Source of the DNA: an uncultured Litorilinea sp.
GTDB taxonomy: Bacteria; Chloroflexota; Anaerolineae; Caldilineales; Caldilineaceae
Direction: 5' to 3'
DNA length: 6,931 bases
NCBI GenBank assembly: GCA_946885925.1
Contig: CAMPHP010000156.1
Span: 1-6,931, forward strand
Below the pieces are notes generated by a model. That model did not search any database, was not told where the DNA came from, and worked only from the letters and a program-made list of their open reading frames with translations. Of this stretch, positions 1 through 4,908 are shown in pieces (position 1 is the stretch's first letter; each line of letters begins with the position of its first letter). The translations under genes were made by a program, and so were the position numbers.

Positions 1-345
1 CGGAATCAAGCGATGCTGGCCTGCCTCGTGGGTTTCAATCACCATATCGACTTGTCCCACGCAGCCCAGTGCCCTTGATTTCACAGGCACATAAAAATGG
101 CGCTCGCCACGGCTCACCCCATAGGCTTGCAAACTCCGCCGTTCTTCCAAAGCCGAGACTCGTTCTTGGGCATCGATACCTGCCTGCATTTTATAGGTCG
201 TGGGGCGCAAATGGGGTAGACAGTACATATAGTAGGTCACACGCGGGCAGTAACTATACTGTTTCAAGTCGGTTACGCGGATCCACCAAGCGTCTGGCTC
301 ATCCACTGCGGAGTCAGACGAAAGCGGGGTATCAAGCAGGCTCAT
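1..345 (-). CDS. cas4: Cas4 CRISPR spacer-processing exonuclease, N-terminal part (truncated by window edge)
   Basis: Cas4 is a RecB-like Fe-S nuclease that works with Cas1-Cas2 to trim prespacers and help choose those next to a correct PAM. The window holds 115 codons, read through the left edge with no stop. The ATG at 345 overlaps the cas2 stop as ATGA, and an AGGAGGT Shine-Dalgarno (357-351) lies 5 nt upstream, so the start is secure. Visible family features are the N-terminal YSYCPR segment with C33 (first of the four cluster cysteines; the other three belong to the missing C-terminus), the helix with G56-Ile-Asp-Ala-Q60-Glu, and the GQVDMV segment with D100, the metal-binding aspartate of the RecB fold. 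The sequence stops at RLIP, just before the usual E-x-K catalytic motif. Oddity: the position usually held by histidine in the G-x3-H motif is Q60. It follows cas2, rather than the more usual cas4-cas1-cas2 order. The family call is firm; activity cannot be judged from half a protein. Confidence 0.92.
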   Translation of the reverse strand, partial: MSLLDTPLSSDSAVDEPDAWWIRVTDLKQYSYCPRVTYYMYCLPHLRPTTYKMQAGIDAQERVSALEERRSLQAYGVSRGERHFYVPVKSRALGCVGQVDMVIETHEAGQHRLIP

Positions 346-611
346 GGGAGACCTCCTAATTGTGGCATCTCCTGACAAAGGCTCTGGCGGCGCTGCCAAT
401 CTTCCTTGCACATGGCAAAGAGGTCAATGCGTCCTGCGGCTTTGCCCAAGCGCCGCGCGATCTTGAGCATCAACTCCTCTTGATGGTTCCTGGAAAGATC
501 GCCCACAAACGCACTATACTGCACCCGATCCAATCCATAATCGAGACAGAAATCAGCAATCTTCGTGCGGGCGCGGTCATCTGGAATGTCATAGATCAGT
601 AGACATTTCAT
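342..611 (-). CDS. cas2: CRISPR-associated Cas2, adaptation complex subunit
   Basis: Cas2 dimerises and bridges two Cas1 dimers to form the spacer integrase. The 89-residue product is of typical length. It opens with MKCLLIYDIPDD, the first beta-strand of the ferredoxin fold, with the conserved aspartate D8. It continues with the family's DRVQYSAFVGDL strand (residues 28-39) and an EELM helix. The ATG at 611 has a GAGGAG ribosome site (626-621) 9 nt upstream. It begins 28 nt after the cas1 stop. Its last codons (QLGGLP) double as the Shine-Dalgarno for cas4, and its TGA overlaps the cas4 ATG, so cas2 and cas4 are probably translationally coupled. Nothing is odd about the protein. Confidence 0.97.
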   Translation of the reverse strand: MKCLLIYDIPDDRARTKIADFCLDYGLDRVQYSAFVGDLSRNHQEELMLKIARRLGKAAGRIDLFAMCKEDWQRRQSLCQEMPQLGGLP

Positions 612-639
612 GCCTGAATTCTCCTCTTCACAATAGCCT

Positions 640-1665
640 TTACCAGGCAGCTACAAATGGATCATATGCACTGCGCTCGCCGCGTAAGAAGGTAGCGAGA
701 TGACGGGCCTGCATTTGGATGATGGCGCGCAGCGGAAAGCGTTTCCCTTCATACACCTCTACGCCGTCCAGCCGCGCGTGGATTTTCTCACCGATGGCAC
801 GGCGAGCCGCCTCAACTAGGCGATCCTGTTCATCCTGTGCCAATTCCATGCCTAGATTGCACATGGCGACGATGGTGCGGTCAACCACCACTTGGCGAAA
901 CTCTTCAATTAGGTCAAAGACAAGACTGGGCTTGCCAGGACGATCTACATGAAGAAAGCCTGCATAGGGATCAAGGCCCGCTAACACCAAAGCGCGCTCG
1001 ACCGTGCCATAGAGAATGCCATAGCCATAGTTGAGCGCAGCATTTGTCGCGTCTGTAGCTCCCTGGGTACGTCGCCCAGGCCATTGCCGTTCGTCTGGTA
1101 ACAAATGACCAATGGCCTGCCAATACTTTTGCGCGGCGCGGCCTTCGGTGGAGAGTAATTGGCCGCGACATTCGTCAATGGTGCTGCCTTGCCAGCGATC
1201 TAGCTCGGCCAGATGGTCACGGACTTCATCCGCCAGCAAGCGTACCTTGTTATAGACCTCCGGTTGGCGTTCCTTACGATATTTCGCCATATACTTGAGC
1301 AGGACAGCCTGGTTGTGAATCTTGCCGCCAGCAATGGCCTTGGCAAAGGCGACACCGCGGGCATCAGTGCGCGCTAACAACTGAGCACGTCGCGTCTCGA
1401 TAGTTGCCGTCAGCGCGCTGCTATAGAGACTACTGACAGGTGCACCGCGAAAGTCAATGATATGGATAGGAATACCGCTTTCGGCACAAGCGGCAATCGC
1501 ATCACTGCTCAAGCTCACCCCGCGCGCGCTCACCAGCACGGTCTCCAGATGCATCAAGGGTGCCTCTACACGCTTTTCGCCTTGACAAGTAACTACCAGC
1601 CGCTCACTCTTTTTGCTGATAAAGCTTCCAAATTCCTCAATGATCAGATGGGGGATGATCGCCAT
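640..1665 (-). CDS. cas1: CRISPR-associated Cas1 integrase
   Basis: Cas1 is the metal-dependent integrase that inserts new spacers at the leader end of the array, acting as a Cas1-Cas2 complex. The 341-residue length is normal. An N-terminal beta domain (about 1-85, ending with the SGIPIHIIDFRG segment) is followed by the helical catalytic domain. The metal ligands are readable: E174 in STEGRAAQKYW, H239 in GFLHVDRPGKPS, and the acidic D251/E254/E255 cluster in LVFDLIEEFR. The TDATNAALNYGYGILYG stretch (204-220) is also characteristic. The start at 1665 is the first ATG of a frame that is open upstream with no other ATG, GTG or TTG before a stop. Its ribosome site (CTGGAGAAAG) is weaker than those of its neighbours. 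It lies 90 nt after cas6, separated by a repeat-bearing spacer. It is a stand-alone Cas1, not a Cas4-Cas1 fusion. Confidence 0.98.
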   Translation of the reverse strand: MAIIPHLIIEEFGSFISKKSERLVVTCQGEKRVEAPLMHLETVLVSARGVSLSSDAIAACAESGIPIHIIDFRGAPVSSLYSSALTATIETRRAQLLARTDARGVAFAKAIAGGKIHNQAVLLKYMAKYRKERQPEVYNKVRLLADEVRDHLAELDRWQGSTIDECRGQLLSTEGRAAQKYWQAIGHLLPDERQWPGRRTQGATDATNAALNYGYGILYGTVERALVLAGLDPYAGFLHVDRPGKPSLVFDLIEEFRQVVVDRTIVAMCNLGMELAQDEQDRLVEAARRAIGEKIHARLDGVEVYEGKRFPLRAIIQMQARHLATFLRGERSAYDPFVAAW

Positions 1666-1694
1666 TGCTTTCTCCAGTTGTTTGATACTTACCC

Positions 1695-1733
1695 GATTTG
1701 CCCTTTTGATTCGACCTTTTGATTTGACCTTTT
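1695..1733. repeat. Three tandem 13-bp units in the cas6-cas1 spacer
   Basis: Three head-to-tail 13-mers occupy 1695-1707, 1708-1720 and 1721-1733. On the plus strand they read GATTTGCCCTTTT, GATTCGACCTTTT and GATTTGACCTTTT. Units 1 and 3 differ at one base, as do units 2 and 3. On the transcribed strand the unit is AAAAGGTCAAATC. The array ends 30 nt upstream of the cas1 ATG. It could be a regulatory-protein site, an RNA feature that tunes adaptation-gene expression, or plain replication slippage; the sequence does not decide. Confidence 0.85.
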
Positions 1734-1769
1734 AACGTTAGCCCATTGTTTATCGTTAGCCCATTGTCA
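1734..1769. repeat. Tandem 18-bp duplication across the cas6 stop codon
   Basis: Two adjacent 18-bp units (1734-1751 and 1752-1769) match at 15 of 18 positions, with a perfect 14-base core CGTTAGCCCATTGT at 1736-1749 and 1754-1767. The right-hand copy contains the last cas6 codons and its TAA; the left-hand copy repeats them in the untranslated spacer. It abuts the 13-bp array directly, so the two repeats together span 75 bp. It is most simply a slippage duplication of the cas6 3' end. Confidence 0.8.
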
Positions 1770-2760
1770 GCGTATAAAGGCCACAACCTTTGACCGTATT
1801 CTTGCCAACCTGCGTGATTTGCCCCCAGATCAGCCAGGGCAGAAGGGGCGTCCAGTCTGGAGCAGCAAAGATCGCCTCGCCCACTAGGCCACCCAATCTC
1901 TGCTCTCTACCCAGCCGGTGTGAATAGCCTGTCAGATCCCACCATTGCGTGCGATCTACCACGAGGCGCACCTGATCGGCATAGGGATAGATCTCCTTTG
2001 CCAGCGTGATAGCAGGGCGACCATCACCATGTTGAACACAGATATCAAGGACACGCAAGACGATCTGCTTCATCAACGGGAAGAAGGCCGGAGTCTGCAC
2101 CAATTGATGAGCTTGGTTGAGACGCAGCGGTGTGTGAAAGTTGAAGCGCAGCTCTCCTTGCGATGCGTTCAGGCGCTCGGCCATGCGCGCCGCCATCGTT
2201 TCAACATCTGCGTGTGTCACAGGCAGCGTGTCCAACCGCACCATACTCCCTTGATTCAGCAAAGCGCGTGCGCTGCCCGTGAGTGGGTTGACTGCCTCCA
2301 GCCCGACCAGCGTAAAGCGTCCACGCTTCCCGGCCCTATCCGGTTGGCCCACACCGCCATTGCCCATAGCGGTAATGCCCAAGATTAAATAGGGCAGCAA
2401 CTGTTGGCGCGCGCCAAAGAGCGTGAGTCCAAAGCTGAATTGTTCGCCAGCCGTATAGGTGGTTCGCGCATCCAGCGGTGGAACCAGCACATAGGGGCGA
2501 CGGAGATCGCCGCCCTCAATGTCTTCCTGTTCCCAACTCAGCAGTTGGCAGACAGGACAAAGCTGCCGGTGCAAGGAATCCGTGCGTTCGTTACGCCACT
2601 CTGGGCAATATTGGCGTTGCAGCACACCCGCCAGCGCCCCACGCAACGCGCTGCCCTTAAAGGCCGAGAAGTGGATATCGGTCTCGGCACAGACGGTGAA
2701 ACGCAACTGGTGTGCTGTCAGTGGAATCGTGTATGTGGCCAGCTGTACATGCTCATTCAT
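1756..2760 (-). CDS. cas6: Cas6 pre-crRNA processing endoribonuclease (RAMP family, C-terminal Cas6 domain)
   Basis: Cas6 cleaves the CRISPR transcript inside each repeat to release crRNAs and is needed to load the surveillance complex. The 334-residue product fits the longer Cas6 family that carries a cysteine motif. In order: a ferredoxin-like N-terminus with the SAFKGSALRGAL helix (32-43); a cysteine group C52, C68 and C71 (YCPEW, then LCPVC); a glycine-rich MGNGGVGQPDRAGKRGRF segment (132-149); and a C-terminal glycine-rich RNA-binding loop GKNTVKGCGLYTL (319-331), the hallmark of Cas6. I cannot assign the catalytic residue with confidence. The ATG at 2760 overlaps the cas5 TGA as ATGA. 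No strong Shine-Dalgarno is visible, so translation probably depends on coupling to cas5. Its 3' end is duplicated in the spacer that follows. Confidence 0.93.
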   Translation of the reverse strand: MNEHVQLATYTIPLTAHQLRFTVCAETDIHFSAFKGSALRGALAGVLQRQYCPEWRNERTDSLHRQLCPVCQLLSWEQEDIEGGDLRRPYVLVPPLDARTTYTAGEQFSFGLTLFGARQQLLPYLILGITAMGNGGVGQPDRAGKRGRFTLVGLEAVNPLTGSARALLNQGSMVRLDTLPVTHADVETMAARMAERLNASQGELRFNFHTPLRLNQAHQLVQTPAFFPLMKQIVLRVLDICVQHGDGRPAITLAKEIYPYADQVRLVVDRTQWWDLTGYSHRLGREQRLGGLVGEAIFAAPDWTPLLPWLIWGQITQVGKNTVKGCGLYTLTMG

Positions 2761-3461
2761 GCCAACCGCCGGTAGAGTGTATAAGAACGGCTAGAGCGTT
2801 CGACTTGATAGGGCAAAACAACATGGCGCAAGATACGATCTTTGCCCACTTTCAAAGGCTTGGCCGAATAGATGTCTACCTGCTCAAAGGGCAAGTTGGG
2901 CGCGCAATCATCCATCACTTGCAGCGTGCCGTTTAGCACGAAGGCATCTGGCGTTACACATAGATTTGTAAAGGTCTCGTCCAGTGTATCGCGTGTCAGC
3001 GGAGGCGCGACGGCCTGGACAAAGCCGCCGCGCTTGCCAAAGTAGCTAATGCGGGTGAGCCGCTGGCTCCACGCCGCAGCATTACCATCCAGTTCGATGG
3101 CGATACGACAGTCACCTTGCCACCAAACATATTCACGGAAACCGATGCTATGATTCATGGGTGGAATCAGTCCAGTGTCCACGTCCACTTCCGGTTGGCC
3201 GCGCACCGGCTTCATAATCTTGGCAAAGGTATTGTTCACGGTAATGTATGTTGGCCCTTCAATTGCAATCGTAGCGTTGCAGATTGATGCCCACGCAGCT
3301 TGTGCCTGGCTGATACCCACATCTTGCAACGTTGGTTCCAACAGTGCCATCTTGACCGCAAACGGGGTGGGCAAGAGCAGCGACTTGCCGCCAGTCGAGG
3401 TGGCGGTAGAGAGTTTGAGCGAGATCGGGCTAACCAGGCGATAGGCTGTGATATACCACAT
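2757..3461 (-). CDS. cas5: Cas5, Cascade subunit that holds the crRNA 5' handle
   Basis: Cas5 is a RAMP protein that caps the crRNA 5' handle and links Cas8 to the Cas7 backbone. The 234-residue protein starts MWYITAYRLVSPISLKLS, the first beta-strand of the ferredoxin fold, followed by a KSLLLPTPFAVKMALLE segment (26-42) that matches the Cas5 helix which normally packs against the crRNA. A late ISYFGKRGGFVQ strand-turn (138-149) corresponds to the family's conserved GKR-type loop. With a dedicated Cas6 next door, it is unlikely to be the processing nuclease as Cas5 is in type I-C. The ATG at 3461 is preceded by AGGAGGAGGT. It begins 9 nt after the cas7 stop and overlaps cas6 by 4 nt. The family is clear from sequence and position; the exact Cas5 subfamily is not. 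Confidence 0.92.
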   Translation of the reverse strand: MWYITAYRLVSPISLKLSTATSTGGKSLLLPTPFAVKMALLEPTLQDVGISQAQAAWASICNATIAIEGPTYITVNNTFAKIMKPVRGQPEVDVDTGLIPPMNHSIGFREYVWWQGDCRIAIELDGNAAAWSQRLTRISYFGKRGGFVQAVAPPLTRDTLDETFTNLCVTPDAFVLNGTLQVMDDCAPNLPFEQVDIYSAKPLKVGKDRILRHVVLPYQVERSSRSYTLYRRLA

Positions 3462-3473
3462 AACCTCCTCCTA
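3462..3473 (-). promoter_or_regulatory. cas5 ribosome binding site containing the cas7 stop codon
   Basis: AGGAGGAGGT (3472-3463) precedes the cas5 ATG. The cas7 TAG stop (3473-3471) forms the first bases of this site. Because cas7 ends inside the signal, ribosomes finishing cas7 are delivered straight to cas5, which suggests coupled translation. Confidence 0.85.
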
Positions 3474-4436
3474 AAGTGCCCGCGCATAAGGTTCGACAGA
3501 GCTAATCAAGCTTTGCATCCGGTTTGCTAGTTCAGCCAGCGAGCCAAAGGGCAACATCTTCACCCGATCCGCATGAATTTGGTTAAGCGCTGTGACCACC
3601 TGTTCCGTTTCCTCCTCAAATCCAGCATTCAGCGGGCTGAGCAAAGGTGCAGGTGCAGGCCCCGTGCTATAGGTCAACACACCCGCGACATCGACGATAT
3701 GGGGGTTTTGCGTGTTACGCATTGCCCCAGTAGGCTGAATAAAGGTATACAACAGGCTTTCCAGCAGCGCAGCCAAGCGCGCCTTGCGCTCATTGCCGTC
3801 GAGAGCATATTCCTGGGAGATATCGTTGTATCCGATGCGATGCGCTTCTACCGAACAAACAATCGCATACTGGCCGCTGTTAGCGGGGCGATGGAAGATG
3901 GCCTGACCCAAGTTGCCAGAGCGGTCGGCCTTTTGCGTCGGAATTTCGCGGCGGTCTGGGTCATACTTTACATGAAAGTACTGGTCAGTCTTCACCATTT
4001 CTGGGATACCGACAGCCCAGCCGAACTCGACCACACTCTTACGTGGCACAGACAGATTGCCCTGGGTCACAAGATTGCCCTCCATGTCATCCAGAGTACA
4101 AGTGAGCAGCCGGTTGACGACTTGGACCGGCGTGGGCTTCTCCTTGGTAATCCAACTTTGGAAGTCGGGGTCAGCTGACATCCGATTGGCGTCAAAGAGC
4201 TTGCATGCCGCACAAAGCGCTAAATTCTGGTCACGGCTGATCTGATAGAGATGCTCGGCCTGGATATGCTTGAGCATGTCACCACTGACCGCGTTGACGC
4301 TGTGCAAGCGCCCACTCTTGTCGGCGACGTTGACCATGCGCGTTTGAATCTGGTTGCCTTCGCCTCCTTCATTATTGAGTGAATGCAGATTGAGGGTGGC
4401 TTTGGCAGCAATAGAGAGATTATGGATTTGGGACAT
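3471..4436 (-). CDS. cas7: Cas7 backbone subunit, DevR/Csa2 family
   Basis: Cas7 polymerises along the crRNA spacer and forms the Cascade backbone. The 321-residue product has the DevR/Csa2-type N-terminus: a LSIAAKATLNLHSLNNEG segment (7-24) followed by the GEGNQIQTR glycine-rich turn (25-33). It then has LHSVNAVSGDMLKH (44-57), where the family binds RNA, and PHIVDVAGVLTYSTGPAPAPL (245-265) toward the end. A CAAC pair (C75, C78) occurs in the thumb-like insertion. The ATG at 4436 has an AAGGAGC ribosome site (4448-4442) 5 nt upstream. It stands 61 nt after the cas8 stop, an unusually free start for this operon, in keeping with Cas7 being needed in several copies per complex. Its own stop lies inside the cas5 ribosome site. 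Confidence 0.94.
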   Translation of the reverse strand: MSQIHNLSIAAKATLNLHSLNNEGGEGNQIQTRMVNVADKSGRLHSVNAVSGDMLKHIQAEHLYQISRDQNLALCAACKLFDANRMSADPDFQSWITKEKPTPVQVVNRLLTCTLDDMEGNLVTQGNLSVPRKSVVEFGWAVGIPEMVKTDQYFHVKYDPDRREIPTQKADRSGNLGQAIFHRPANSGQYAIVCSVEAHRIGYNDISQEYALDGNERKARLAALLESLLYTFIQPTGAMRNTQNPHIVDVAGVLTYSTGPAPAPLLSPLNAGFEEETEQVVTALNQIHADRVKMLPFGSLAELANRMQSLISSVEPYARAL

Positions 4437-4497
4437 AATAAGCTCCTTCAGGATGGCTGGTTGATAATCTGATCGATGAAACTGTCGCTAGAAATGG
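4437..4497 (-). other. cas8-cas7 intergenic spacer
   Basis: These 61 bases separate the cas8 stop from the cas7 start. Apart from the cas7 Shine-Dalgarno at 4448-4442 I see no convincing hairpin, promoter or repeat. Its length sets cas7 apart from the otherwise overlapping or nearly overlapping genes and may allow cas7 to be translated at its own rate. Confidence 0.5.
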
Positions 4498-4908
4498 TTA
4501 TTCACCGGAAGTACTGGCTGAGCCGTCAGTTGAACTTTCACGTGGGTCACGTGCGTAGCCATAGGCAACCAGCAGATTGCAAACGGTCTTGGAACCATGA
4601 AGATCGACTAGTTGCACGACCTGTTCAATATCCTGCGTGGTGATCAACTTGCGCCGCGCTTGGCCTTTGGTACGCTCATGGACGCGCATTGATTCATCGT
4701 TGTAGCTCTGGAGGAATTCTGCAAGTGCCTGGATGAAGTCATCTTTATATTGCGCCTTACGCATAAGCTCTTGCCCCAAGCCGTAACGCACCTCAAACCG
4801 ACTCTCGCGTCCCATATAAAGGGGAATCAGCGTGCTGCTACGGATAGCGTGAGCGATGTTGCGAAAGCCATCGCTCTCTAAAATAGGGGAGAGTGTGGGA
4901 TCCACCAT
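4498..4908 (-). CDS. Putative Cas11 small subunit translated from inside cas8
   Basis: The in-frame ATG at 4908-4906 is codon 445 of cas8 and would give a 136-residue protein sharing the cas8 stop. It begins MVDPTLSPILESDGFRNI. A nine-base TAAGGAGGT (4925-4917) sits 8 nt upstream, better than the ribosome site of most annotated genes here. The product looks mostly helical (for instance the segments beginning DDFIQALAEFL and DIEQVVQLVDL), and 136 residues fits type I small subunits. In known type I-B, I-C and I-D systems the small subunit, which lines the belly of the complex and steadies the non-target strand, is made this way. No separate small-subunit gene is present in the window. Seen: the start, its ribosome site and the codon bias. 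Inferred: that it is translated and acts as Cas11. Confidence 0.75.
   Translation of the reverse strand: MVDPTLSPILESDGFRNIAHAIRSSTLIPLYMGRESRFEVRYGLGQELMRKAQYKDDFIQALAEFLQSYNDESMRVHERTKGQARRKLITTQDIEQVVQLVDLHGSKTVCNLLVAYGYARDPRESSTDGSASTSGE

Noticed and set aside
1990..2015. AAGGAG followed by an ATG inside cas6
   Set aside because: The ATG is out of frame with cas6 and the frame closes within about ten codons.
1945..2775. Plus-strand open frames of 147 and 123 codons opposite cas6
   Set aside because: They are antisense to Cas6, low-complexity in composition, and unsupported by start signals.
3611..3617. GAGGAGG inside cas7 followed by an in-frame GTG
   Set aside because: The spacing is about 11 nt, the start would be GTG, the product would be only about 42 residues, and the site is just a run of glutamate codons with no codon-use anomaly.
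3573..4178. 201-codon open frame on the plus strand opposite cas7
   Set aside because: It lies wholly antisense to a clear Cas7 gene, has no ribosome site and no recognisable domain; it is a shadow frame.
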